Positions 10,552 through 19,321 of a stretch of 64,000 nt of DNA are shown here, one piece after another. Both the position numbers and the translations under genes were made by a program. Numbering within the stretch: the first letter of the stretch is position 1; the number at the start of each line of letters is the position of its first letter. Origin of the DNA: Thermoleophilia bacterium (GTDB taxonomy: Bacteria; Actinomycetota; Thermoleophilia; RBG-16-64-13); assembly GCA_027493445.1 (NCBI GenBank), contig JAOSKU010000001.1, forward strand, positions 2,748,822 to 2,812,821, in the 5' to 3' direction. Under the pieces are notes generated by a model, which saw nothing but the letters and a program-made list of their open reading frames with translations, did no database searches and was not told the DNA's origin.

Positions 10552-11595
10552 ATGAAGCGCGCTCGCAACACGGGTTTTCGCGATTTCGTGAGCGCCGAGG
10601 AGCGGCTGCTGCGGGGCTTGGGCGGCCCGACCCGGTCTCGAGAGCATGCCGGCCGCCGCTCGCCGAGGACCAGCCTGCGCAGCGTCTTGCTGGCAGGGAT
10701 CGCCCTGGCCGGCCTGGCAGTGGTCCTCTTCCTGCTCTCGGGGTGCGGCTACGGCAACGAGGTCAAGGACGGGGGTCCCGTGACCACCCCCGCGACAGGC
10801 GGCCCCGGGAGCCAACCGGAGAACGACACCTCCAGCACCACCGAACCCGGGCAGGCGACCACCACCACGACTCCCTCCGCAGAGACGACCCGGCTGAGCG
10901 TCTACTTCACCCGGGACGAGGTCGTGGCCCCGGTTCATCGCGACGTGCCCGCCACCAAAGCAGTGGCGGCGGCGGCCATCAAGGCGCTGCTCGAGGGACC
11001 GACGGCCGCCGAGCAGAAGGCCGGATTCTACACGGCCATCCCCGAGAGGACGCTCTTCCTGGGGGTATCCGTGACCGATGGCGTGGCGACTGTGGACCTC
11101 TCCCGGGAGTACGAGTCGGGAGGCGGGAGCCTGTCCATGGGTCTGCGCCTGGCCCAGGTGGTCTATACCCTGACGCAGTTCCCCACCATCGACGCCGTGC
11201 AGTTCCGGCTCGACGGGAAGCCGGTGGAGGTCTTCGGCGGTGAAGGCCTGAGCCTGGACCATCCGGTCGACCGGGGCGACTACGAAGACTATCTGACCCC
11301 GGCGATCCTGGTGGAATCGCCCACCTTCGACGAGCAGGTCGAGAGCCCCCTGCGCATCACGGGGACGGCCAACGTCTTCGAAGCCACCTTCCAGATCAAC
11401 ATCGTGGACGGCGACGGCCGCATCATCGCCGACCAGACAGTGACCGCCACCTCGGGTTCGGGTGAGCGGGGCACATTCGACGTGACCGTGCCCTTCGACG
11501 CGGGTCAATGGTCGCGAGGCGCCCTCATCGTGTTCGAGTACTCGGCGAAGGACGGCTCGCGGCAGAACATCGTCGAGATCCCCTTGCGATTCTAG
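10552..11595 (+). CDS. Lipoprotein with GerMN and Gmad2 domains
   Basis: Lipobox LLSGCGYG; GVATVDLSREYESGGGSLSMGLRLAQVVYTLTQFPTIDAVQFRLDG; Ig-like Gmad2 tail. Confidence 0.85.
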   Translation: MKRARNTGFRDFVSAEERLLRGLGGPTRSREHAGRRSPRTSLRSVLLAGIALAGLAVVLFLLSGCGYGNEVKDGGPVTTPATGGPGSQPENDTSSTTEPGQATTTTTPSAETTRLSVYFTRDEVVAPVHRDVPATKAVAAAAIKALLEGPTAAEQKAGFYTAIPERTLFLGVSVTDGVATVDLSREYESGGGSLSMGLRLAQVVYTLTQFPTIDAVQFRLDGKPVEVFGGEGLSLDHPVDRGDYEDYLTPAILVESPTFDEQVESPLRITGTANVFEATFQINIVDGDGRIIADQTVTATSGSGERGTFDVTVPFDAGQWSRGALIVFEYSAKDGSRQNIVEIPLRF

Positions 11596-11608
11596 AGGGG
11601 CGCACCAT

Positions 11609-11638
11609 CCGGGCCTGCGGGCGCTACCGCAGGCCCGG
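11609..11638 (+). terminator. Strong hairpin after the GerMN gene (no clear T-tract)
   Basis: ccgggcctgcgg gcgcta ccgcaggcccgg, 12-bp perfect stem. Confidence 0.6.
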
Positions 11639-11674
11639 CGTTCACCCTTTAGACTCATAGGCCACACTTTATCG

Positions 11675-11703
11675 TTGACAGTGCCGGCTCATGTTGGTAT
11701 GAT
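11675..11703 (+). promoter_or_regulatory. Near-consensus housekeeping sigma promoter
   Basis: TTGACA - 17 nt - TATGAT. Confidence 0.7.
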
Positions 11704-11709
11704 GGGGCT

Positions 11710-11846
11710 AGTTCGGCATGTCTGTGCACACTTAAGACGGAGGGATGGACTCCGAAGATTCTGAGCCGAAGGTTACCGAAGCCCCTCCTCCCCAACCATC
11801 CCTCCCTACGACCGACCGCCCTCTGACCCTCAGGGCGGTCGGTTCT
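11710..11846 (+). ncRNA. Candidate structured non-coding RNA or leader
   Basis: Promoter, then 10-bp perfect stem ggagggatgg (11739-11748)/ccatccctcc (11796-11805), then GC-rich hairpin; no plausible ORF. Confidence 0.5.
11812..11842 (+). terminator. Terminator-like hairpin ending the candidate ncRNA
   Basis: ccgaccgccct ... agggcggtcgg followed by ttctt. Confidence 0.6.
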
Positions 11847-12393
11847 TGGTGGGGGGGTCTGCGCGTTGGTCGCAAGCCCGACCCCGGGCAGCGACCCCCA
11901 TTCTAGGCCAGAGTGGTGTCCCGCTTGGCGACTCGCGCCACGTTCTCTCCACAGCAGCTTGTCGCTTCTTATCTAGGGTCGCGCCCCCCGGTGCTTAGTC
12001 CGTCGACCATGATGGGCAGCCGGAGAGTAGCCCGCCCCGTACTGCTCCGCTTCGACACCTCGCGCAGATCCCGCACTTCTGGACAGTTTCGGGCTTTCGG
12101 TTTATGGTGCACTTGGTGTAGTACAGATGCTGACGGGAGGCGAAGAACGATGATGCGGACCTGGTAGTTTCGAACTCGGACTCTACGTATAGCTTGACGG
12201 CCTCGGTCTGTTCATATGAAGTCGTGCCCTGACGAGCAGCAGAGAGGTTGGCCAATGGCGTCGCGTTCCCGTGACCGCAGCGTTGAAAGGTCCCTGCCGA
12301 GAGGCTCTCCTTCCGGCAGAACCTGCTCGATGCAGGCCGGATCTGGCTTGAAGACCTCGGGAAGCCGAGTTACCCACCCCGTCCCCTGTGAAG

Positions 12394-12717
12394 TCATCCA
12401 GCTTCTGACTTTCCAGACCCACGACGCCGACGACGCCGAGAACGACGAGCCCAGCGATGCGTGACCCAGCGCGAGGCCTGGTAGGTCTCGGTCAGCTCCA
12501 CATGCCAGCAGGCCGGGCAAGTAAGGTACAGGTGCTCGCCGGAGACGCCGAGGCTGCAGGAGTCGCCGGCCGCGCAGTGACGTACACGGGGCGGAGCGGT
12601 GTTGCCGCATTTCTGGCACCAGACCTCGTCGGGGGTCAGCAGGGGAGGGTCGAGGGAGCGGAAGGGGGAGAGCGGGATGGAGCCGCGATTCTCGCTGTCT
12701 GAGTCGTCGGGAGTCAC
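12394..12717 (-). CDS. Hypothetical zinc-ribbon-like protein
   Basis: CQKCG ... CPACW cysteine pairs; divergent from the XRE gene. Confidence 0.4.
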   Translation of the reverse strand: MTPDDSDSENRGSIPLSPFRSLDPPLLTPDEVWCQKCGNTAPPRVRHCAAGDSCSLGVSGEHLYLTCPACWHVELTETYQASRWVTHRWARRSRRRRRRGSGKSEAG

Positions 12718-12766
12718 GCCGTCCTTCCTTTCCTTGTGGCGAGTGCGACTCGAATCTAGCGGGACG

Positions 12767-12805
12767 TTGCATCGATGTCAATTGTGATTTGCATGGGTGT
12801 AATTG
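12767..12805. promoter_or_regulatory. Tandem operator-like direct repeats upstream of the XRE regulator
   Basis: TTGCATcgaTGTcAATTG and TTGCATgggTGTAATTG, 22 bp apart. Confidence 0.4.
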
Positions 12806-12818
12806 CTTTAAGCCCGGT

Positions 12819-13136
12819 ATGGACGAACGCACGAGCGAACCGTCGTCACGAGCCCTGCGCACTCTCATGAGGGAGCGAGGCATCATCGACGCGATCGAGC
12901 TCTCGGGGATCGCAGAGGTTTCCGCTTCGACCGTCAGCCTTTACCTGTCCGGGCGACGGGGCAGGGAGATCAACTCTCGGTCCGTTCGCACCGTCGAGAA
13001 GCTTGCCGTTGCGCTGAACGTTAAGCCGGAGTACTTCCTCGAGGTCCGACAGATGAAGGCGCAACGGCTGGTGGCGGGGGCCATGGCGGCAGGCAGGATC
13101 GATTTGGAGGATGTGGAGAGGCTGGCGGGGGAGTGA
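12819..13136 (+). CDS. XRE-family helix-turn-helix regulator
   Basis: IIDAIELSGIAEVSASTVSLYLSGRRGREINSRSVRTVEKLAVALNVKPEYFLE. Confidence 0.8.
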   Translation: MDERTSEPSSRALRTLMRERGIIDAIELSGIAEVSASTVSLYLSGRRGREINSRSVRTVEKLAVALNVKPEYFLEVRQMKAQRLVAGAMAAGRIDLEDVERLAGE

Positions 13137-13175
13137 GGACCAAGCCATGAGTCCCTCGAGTGGAAAGAGGACGAA

Positions 13176-14948
13176 ATGAGCGTCGTGCCTCAAGGAAAGA
13201 GTGTTCAAGCCCTGTATCGGGATTACCGCGAAGGGAACCTGCTCGTCAATCGAAGCTACCAGCGCAAACTTGTCTGGTCGGTGGACGAGAAACGACAGCT
13301 TATCGATAGCATCCTGAAGGGTTACCCAATTCCGTTGATCTTGCTTGCAGAGCGCCCAGATGTCCATGGAAGCGGCCGGTTTGAGATCGTTGACGGGATA
13401 CAGCGATTCAATGCCATCTTCACTTTCATAGAGAACTATTTTGACTACGAGGGCAAGTACTTTGACGTCACCGAATTCGCGCGGGCCAAGCAGGCAGCTG
13501 ATGATGGCGTCTTTCTCCCTGTTTACGCGATGCCCTTGCTATCTCCAGTGGAGTGTGCCAATCTGCTCGACTATCAACTCGCTGTAACTATTTACCCCAC
13601 AGCGGACGAGAGTCAAATAACCGAAGTGTTCGGACGGGTGAACTCCGGTGGAAGGCAGCTTAGCCCGCAGGAGCAACGGCAAGCTGGGGTATCGTCAGAG
13701 TTCGCAAGACTCATTCGAACCCTGAGTTCAGAAATCCGCGGCGATGTTTCAAGAGACGTCTTGCTGTTATCGGATATGCCCGAAATTAGTGTTGACTCGG
13801 CTCGTGAGCCCCACGGGTATGGTGTGAAAGCCGAACAGATATTCTGGTGTAGACAGGGTATCCTCTCCGTCAAGCAGCTCAGGGAAAGCGAAGACGAGCA
13901 GATGCTCGCGGACATTGCAGCTTCGATTCTATCGTCGGAGCCGCTACCTGCTAGCAAGGAGCTTCTTGACAAATTATACGATCCTGCAGCAGAAGAAGGC
14001 AAAGATATTGATGCTCGCCTGGCTACGTATGGAAGTCGGCGTCTCATGGACGACATTAAGAGAACCTTTTCTGTTCTCCGCCAGACAATCGCGCAGTGCG
14101 ATGATTCACCTAACTATCTGCGCAGTAAGGTACGGCCTGGCACATCATATCCAATAAAGGCTCCCTTCTACGCCATATTCATGGCCTTTTTTGACCTAGT
14201 CGTTACCCAGCAAAAGACTCCAGAGCCAAACGCATCCATAGTGAATGCGTTGGATGGACTTGATTCGCGACTATCGAAGGGGGCTCATTATGAAACAACG
14301 GATAATCGGTCACGGAACATAAAAATAACCAAAGGCCTGATACAGGAACAATTCATCGCCATGACTGAGGGCGCTTTGGGTCATGGCCCCGCTCTTTTGC
14401 TTGACTTTGAAAATGCACTGCGCCGGTCGCGGATCGAAACACCTAGATATGAGTTCAAGCAGGGGATCCTTCGCCTGGACAATGATCGCGGGATAGACTC
14501 CGACTTGCTAGCACGATTGACAGAAACGGCTTGTGGAATAGCGAACTTGGGGCCGAACGCGGATGGATACATCTTTATCGGCGTGGCCGATCGCGGTGAG
14601 CATGCAACCCGCATCGAGACGCTAGATGGGGCGGTACCCCGGCAGATTGCGGGTCATTACGTGGTCGGCGTCGACCGAGAGGCTCGAGTACTTGATTGGT
14701 CGCTTGACTCATATGTGAGGTTTATTGTTGACGCCTTTCAGAAGGCGGAGATAACAGACCCGCTCAGGACTCAAATTCTTGCATCCTTCGACGCGGTGAC
14801 CGTCCACGACTTGTCGGTCATCCGCATACGCGTACCGCAACAGACAGATGTGTCGTTTGTGTCCGGAAAGGCCTACTATCGAGAAGGATCTTCGACCATC
14901 GAGATAGAGGGCCCGCGGTTAGTGGCGGTTTCGAAGCTGTTCAAATAG
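13176..14948 (+). CDS. DUF262 (GmrSD-N/ParB-like) protein with C-terminal AlbA_2/Schlafen-like domain
   Basis: N-term VNRSYQRKLVWSVDEKRQLIDSILKGYPIPLILLAE..FEIVDGIQRFNAI; C-term YEFKQGILRL..LARLTETACGIANLGPNADGYIFIGVADRG. Confidence 0.8.
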   Translation: MSVVPQGKSVQALYRDYREGNLLVNRSYQRKLVWSVDEKRQLIDSILKGYPIPLILLAERPDVHGSGRFEIVDGIQRFNAIFTFIENYFDYEGKYFDVTEFARAKQAADDGVFLPVYAMPLLSPVECANLLDYQLAVTIYPTADESQITEVFGRVNSGGRQLSPQEQRQAGVSSEFARLIRTLSSEIRGDVSRDVLLLSDMPEISVDSAREPHGYGVKAEQIFWCRQGILSVKQLRESEDEQMLADIAASILSSEPLPASKELLDKLYDPAAEEGKDIDARLATYGSRRLMDDIKRTFSVLRQTIAQCDDSPNYLRSKVRPGTSYPIKAPFYAIFMAFFDLVVTQQKTPEPNASIVNALDGLDSRLSKGAHYETTDNRSRNIKITKGLIQEQFIAMTEGALGHGPALLLDFENALRRSRIETPRYEFKQGILRLDNDRGIDSDLLARLTETACGIANLGPNADGYIFIGVADRGEHATRIETLDGAVPRQIAGHYVVGVDREARVLDWSLDSYVRFIVDAFQKAEITDPLRTQILASFDAVTVHDLSVIRIRVPQQTDVSFVSGKAYYREGSSTIEIEGPRLVAVSKLFK

Positions 14949-15080
14949 AGAGGCCGGCCGTTGCGTTTGCCAAGAATGACGAGCAGAATCTCCCCCCACC
15001 TTTAAAGAATCCCGAGGTGCCGGCCACATACCTGTAGGGAGTACTCTGCTCCCGAGGTCGAGCATGAGGAGTGGGCGCCA

Positions 15081-15425
15081 ATGGAAGCTCGCGTCGAGTG
15101 TCGGACGGAAGAGGACCCGTCGGAGGTCCTGGTGAGCTTATGGCTTGACCTGGGTGGTCAAGGTCGGGGGAAGGTGATACTCGGCCAGAAAGAGGACGGG
15201 AATTGCCATATCACTCGGGGCTTGCCCTGGACGCCGCGGTCGCCGCTTCCAATGAGCCTCAGCGTCTCGATATTCGAAGAGAGCAGACGGGTAATCCTCG
15301 CGGTGGCGCTCGGCGGGCACCCCGAGTCAGCCAACTGGGACAAGATCGACTGGGTCTGGGAGCAGGAGTACGAGGCGGAGATGACGGCGGAGGGGCCGCG
15401 GCTGGTGGAGGTGGGGAAAGTCTGA
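15081..15425 (+). CDS. Hypothetical protein
   Basis: Uninterrupted 114-aa ORF within the island. Confidence 0.35.
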   Translation: MEARVECRTEEDPSEVLVSLWLDLGGQGRGKVILGQKEDGNCHITRGLPWTPRSPLPMSLSVSIFEESRRVILAVALGGHPESANWDKIDWVWEQEYEAEMTAEGPRLVEVGKV

Positions 15426-15507
15426 CCCGGGGACGGAGAGGAAGCGCGAGCGGTGGACGCGAGAGGGACGGAGTGGGGGTGATAGGCTGAACGGCGCCGA
15501 CGAAGCC

Positions 15508-16311
15508 ATGCCGGCTCGGATAAGCGGTCACTGGACTCGGGAGAAGCTGCACTTCCTCGAGTGCTACGCTCCTGCCTTCGTCAGGGCTTGCAAGAGCGCG
15601 GAGGGAGGCTGCTTCATCGACGCCTTCTCGGGACCTGGATGGAACGAAGACGAGCAGGGCAGGTTCAAGGGCTCACCTCTCATCGTCACACGGTACAACT
15701 TCCGGGACATCTTCTTGATCGACAGCGATCCCGCGAACACGGAAGCGTTGAATCACCTCGACTTCGATTCTCGGGTCGAGATCATGACTGGAGATGCCAA
15801 CGAGCTTGTTCTCGTCGCCCTTTGCTCGGTCCCCGACTGGCTTCCTGCGCTCATCTTCCTTGATCAGAATTCCAACCAGGTCTCCTTCGCCACCCTGCGA
15901 GAAATCGCCGGATGGAGCAGGCAAAGAAACCGAAAGCCGGAGCTTCTCGTGCTCCTGCCCACGGGCATGGTGTTGCAGCGCCTCTTCCCCCGAGGTCGAC
16001 CCGCTCAGCACACACACGTGCTTGACAAGGTGTTCGGTAGCGAGGAGGTGTGGCGACCGATCGAAGAGCAACGCATGGCCGGGGGACTCCGTCGAGGTTC
16101 CATCATCCAGGCGCTAACCGAGAGCTACATGACTCTTCTCACCGGCACACTGGGGTATGTAGAGCAACCGTTGCATAGACACATCCGGATGGGCGGCGAG
16201 CGCGGCGTCTTCCTGTACACGCTCGTGTTCGCCACTGACCATTCCGTGGGCCGCCGCACAATGGATAAGTGCTTCCGACACCGACACAGCGGGCAAGGCG
16301 CGCTATTCTGA
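15508..16311 (+). CDS. tcmP: Three-Cys-motif partner protein TcmP
   Basis: HWTREKLHFLECYAPAFVRACKSAEGGCFIDAFSGPGWNED..GSPLIVTRYNFRDIFLIDSDP. Confidence 0.8.
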   Translation: MPARISGHWTREKLHFLECYAPAFVRACKSAEGGCFIDAFSGPGWNEDEQGRFKGSPLIVTRYNFRDIFLIDSDPANTEALNHLDFDSRVEIMTGDANELVLVALCSVPDWLPALIFLDQNSNQVSFATLREIAGWSRQRNRKPELLVLLPTGMVLQRLFPRGRPAQHTHVLDKVFGSEEVWRPIEEQRMAGGLRRGSIIQALTESYMTLLTGTLGYVEQPLHRHIRMGGERGVFLYTLVFATDHSVGRRTMDKCFRHRHSGQGALF

Positions 16312-16371
16312 ATCCGTCCGAAGAAGACGATAAGATCAAGGCGATCGAATGTCCGCCCACAGGAGGGAAGG

Positions 16372-17121
16372 ATGGCCGGCATTTCCACTATCGAGTGGAC
16401 TGAACGGTCGTGGAACCCGCTGACCGGTTGTACCAAAATAAGCCCGGGCTGCCGCCACTGTTACGCCGAGCGAATGGCACTCCGCTTGAAAGCCATGGGC
16501 CAGTCCAATTACCGCCGCGGATTCGAGCTCACGCTGCACCCTTCAGCCCTGAAGGTTCCTCTTCGCTGGCGCACCGCGAGTACGATTTTCGTAAACTCCA
16601 TGAGTGACCTTTTTCACGGTGACGTCCCCGTCGAGTTCGTACTCCAGGTGTTCGACGTGATGCGAGAGGCCAGGTGGCACACATTCCAAGTGCTCACCAA
16701 GCGATCGGAACGCTTGCTGGAATACGACCGGATGATCCGCTGGCCAGAGAACGTCTGGATGGGAGTGAGCGTCGAGAGCTCCGCCTATCTGGAGCGCATC
16801 GACGACCTTCGCGAGACCAAGGCAGCCGTCAAGTTCCTGTCCCTTGAGCCTCTCCTCGGACCCCTCCCAGAGCTCACGCTATCCGGAATCGACTGGGTGA
16901 TCGTAGGCGGTGAGTCGGGCCCCGGAGCGCGACCGATGAAGCAGGAGTGGGTCACGGACATCCGCGATCAATGCCTTGAGGCCGGCGTCGCCTTCTTCTT
17001 CAAGCAGTGGGGCGGGGTGACCAAGAAGAGGGCTGGCCGGATGCTCGAGGGTCGGACTTGGGAGCAGGTTCCTACTTGGAAGGCGTCTCTGCCAACGGTG
17101 CGTGTCGCTGTCGGGGGATGA
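16372..17121 (+). CDS. DUF5131 / phage Gp37-Gp68 family three-Cys-motif protein
   Basis: TIEWTERSWNPLTGCTKISPGCRHCYAERMA; FVNSMSDLFH; WVIVGGESGPGARPM. Confidence 0.9.
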   Translation: MAGISTIEWTERSWNPLTGCTKISPGCRHCYAERMALRLKAMGQSNYRRGFELTLHPSALKVPLRWRTASTIFVNSMSDLFHGDVPVEFVLQVFDVMREARWHTFQVLTKRSERLLEYDRMIRWPENVWMGVSVESSAYLERIDDLRETKAAVKFLSLEPLLGPLPELTLSGIDWVIVGGESGPGARPMKQEWVTDIRDQCLEAGVAFFFKQWGGVTKKRAGRMLEGRTWEQVPTWKASLPTVRVAVGG

Positions 17122-17279
17122 TGCATCGGAGACGCCCAGAGTGTTCAGCACTGCTTGGATCTCTCCAAGCAGTGGAAAAACGCGAGAGACAGGACAGCGA
17201 GGATCGGCACACCTACCGCGAAGCTATGGAGCTGACGTTCAAGAGCGGACCCAGCACAGCCGCTGACCGATGACATACC

Positions 17280-17558
17280 ATGAAACAGGGGGTAGCCAGC
17301 ATGGACGATGAGCAACTGGGCATGGGATATGAACACAATCCCTACTGGCGCCTGGAGGCCTTGCTCACCGCAATCGTCGAAAGGGACTGGACCAAGGATC
17401 GAAAGCATCACCGTGATCCGACCAGTCCCATTGCGTGGAAGGGGAGATTCATCTTTGAGGATGTTCTGGAGCGTGATCAGGCTCGAGAGCTCTGCAACAA
17501 GCTGGAAGCCACGCTCAAGGAGTGGGACGAGCGAATCGCATCCGGCAAGGGTTTCTAG
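17280..17558 (+). CDS. Hypothetical protein
   Basis: 92-aa ORF, plausible start at 17280 or 17301. Confidence 0.4.
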   Translation: MKQGVASMDDEQLGMGYEHNPYWRLEALLTAIVERDWTKDRKHHRDPTSPIAWKGRFIFEDVLERDQARELCNKLEATLKEWDERIASGKGF

Positions 17559-17588
17559 GCCTCGATCCGCAGCTGATACGCTACATCC

Positions 17589-17974
17589 ATGACCCCCAAC
17601 CTCCTCTACTACGGCGACAACCTCGACGTCATGCGCCGGCACATCAAGGACGAGTCGGTGGATCTCGTCTACGACCGCCGTTCAACTCGAAGGCCACCTA
17701 CAACGTGCTCTTCTCTGAACAGAACGGCAGCCGGGCGGCGGCGCAAATCAAGGCCTTTGAGGACACGTGGCGCTGGGACCAGGAAGCGGCGCGGGAGTAC
17801 AAGGAAGTAGTGGAAGCGGGCGGGCAGGTGTCGCGGGCTCTCCAAGCGTTTCGAACAATCCTGGGCGAAAACAACATGCTGGCGTACCTCGCCATGATGG
17901 CGCTGCGGCTGGTGGAGCTGCGGGGGTACCCAGGGATACAGCAAGCATCTTCCCGCACTGCAGTCCGACGCTGA
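17589..17974 (+). pseudogene. Site-specific DNA methyltransferase (Mod-type) N-terminal relic
   Basis: NLLYYGDNLDVMRRHIKDESVDLVY then out of frame PPFNSKATYNVLFSEQNGSRAAAQIKAFEDTWRW; truncated before the IS3 element. Confidence 0.75.
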
Positions 17975-18082
17975 TGCACAGTGGTTCCTAAGCGTCGGTT
18001 GAAGCAGAAGTGGCCGGGAAAAACTGGACAGCCCGATAGGTGATACTGCTCCGTAGGCATAAGACCACGGAGGAGCAGCACG

Positions 18083-18388
18083 ATGACAAGAAGACCGCGA
18101 CGCAACCACTCACCGGTGTTCAAGGCCAAAGTGGCCCTGGAGGCCATCAAGGGCGAAGAGCCCCTGATCGTCATAGCGGAGCGCTTCGACGTCCACCCCA
18201 ACCAGATCACCAAGTGGAAACGACAACTCCTCGAGGGCGCGGCCGCCGTCTTCGGGGAGAGCGAGCAGGGAAAGGAGGATGGCCCGAGCGTCGCCGAACT
18301 TCACGCCAAGATAGGCGAGCTCACCATGGAGAACGATTTTTTGTCCGGTGCGCTCGGTCGCATAAGCGGCAGGAGCGCCAAGCGATGA
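18083..18388 (+). CDS. IS3-family OrfA (HTH)
   Basis: HSPVFKAKVALEAIKGEEPLIVIAERFDVHPNQITKWKRQLLEGA. Confidence 0.9.
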   Translation: MTRRPRRNHSPVFKAKVALEAIKGEEPLIVIAERFDVHPNQITKWKRQLLEGAAAVFGESEQGKEDGPSVAELHAKIGELTMENDFLSGALGRISGRSAKR

Positions 18389-19215
18389 TCGACAAAGGGC
18401 AGCCCTTACCGGTCAGAAGGCAGGCCGAGCTTCTCGATCTCTCACGCTCGAGCGTCTACTACCAGCCCGTCGGGACGAGCGAGGCCGATCTTGCCTTGAT
18501 GGCCGCCATGGACGAGATCCACCTTAAGTTCCCCTTCTACGGGATCAGACGCATCCGAGGCGAGCTCCTCCACCGGGGCTTCGTCGTGGGCCGAGGGCAC
18601 GTGGCCACCCTCATGCGCAAGATGGGGATGGAGGCGCTCTATCCCAAGCGGCGGCTCTCCAAGCCCCATCCCGACCACCGAGTCTACCCCTACCTTCTGC
18701 GGGGGCTTAAGGTCACCCGGGCCGGACAGGTTTGGACGGCGGACATCACCTACCTGCCCATGGCGAGAGGCTTCTGCTACCTCACCGCCGTCATGGACTG
18801 GGCCAGCAGGCGGGTGCTTTCCTTCCGAGTCTCGAACACCCTGGACGCCTCCTTCTGCGTGGAGGCCTTGGAGGAGGCCCTGGAGCGCTACGGAGCCCCG
18901 GAGATCTTCAACACGGACCAAGGTTCCCAGTTCACCTCGGAGGACTTCACGGGGCTGCTGCTCTCGCGTGGTGTGCGGATCAGTATGGACGGACGAGGGC
19001 GCTGGATGGACAACGTCTTCATCGAACGGCTCTGGAGGAGCGTCAAATACGAGGAGGTGTACCTGAAGGGATACGAGACCATTCCCGAAGCCCGCCGGGA
19101 GCTGGCCGCCTACTTCGACTTCTACAACCGGCGGCGCCGGCACCAAGGGCTTGAAGACCAGACCCCTGATGAGGTCTACTGGTCTACACTACAGACGGAA
19201 CGAACAGCTGCCTGA
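18385..19215 (+). CDS. IS3-family OrfB, DDE integrase core
   Basis: QVWTADITYLPM, IFNTDQGSQFTS, DNVFIERLWRSVKYEEVY. Confidence 0.93.
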   Translation: MIDKGQPLPVRRQAELLDLSRSSVYYQPVGTSEADLALMAAMDEIHLKFPFYGIRRIRGELLHRGFVVGRGHVATLMRKMGMEALYPKRRLSKPHPDHRVYPYLLRGLKVTRAGQVWTADITYLPMARGFCYLTAVMDWASRRVLSFRVSNTLDASFCVEALEEALERYGAPEIFNTDQGSQFTSEDFTGLLLSRGVRISMDGRGRWMDNVFIERLWRSVKYEEVYLKGYETIPEARRELAAYFDFYNRRRRHQGLEDQTPDEVYWSTLQTERTAA

Positions 19216-19321
19216 TGAGCGGGTCATCACCTATGAACCCCGGGAAGCTGTCCAACGAAACCCGGCCACCTCAAGCAACCGACGGGATACATAAGAGACG
19301 ATCAGACTAAGGAGTTGAAGC

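Larger units (their letters stand above)
18011..19268 (+). mobile_element. IS3-family insertion sequence
   Basis: Terminal IRs TGGCCGGG(n6)TGGACAGC at both ends; OrfA/OrfB. Confidence 0.88.

Noticed and set aside
12212-12886. 224-aa minus-strand ORF spanning the XRE promoter
   Set aside because: Compositionally Arg/Ser-rich, overlaps the XRE start and operator repeats; the 12394..12717 frame with paired cysteines fits better.
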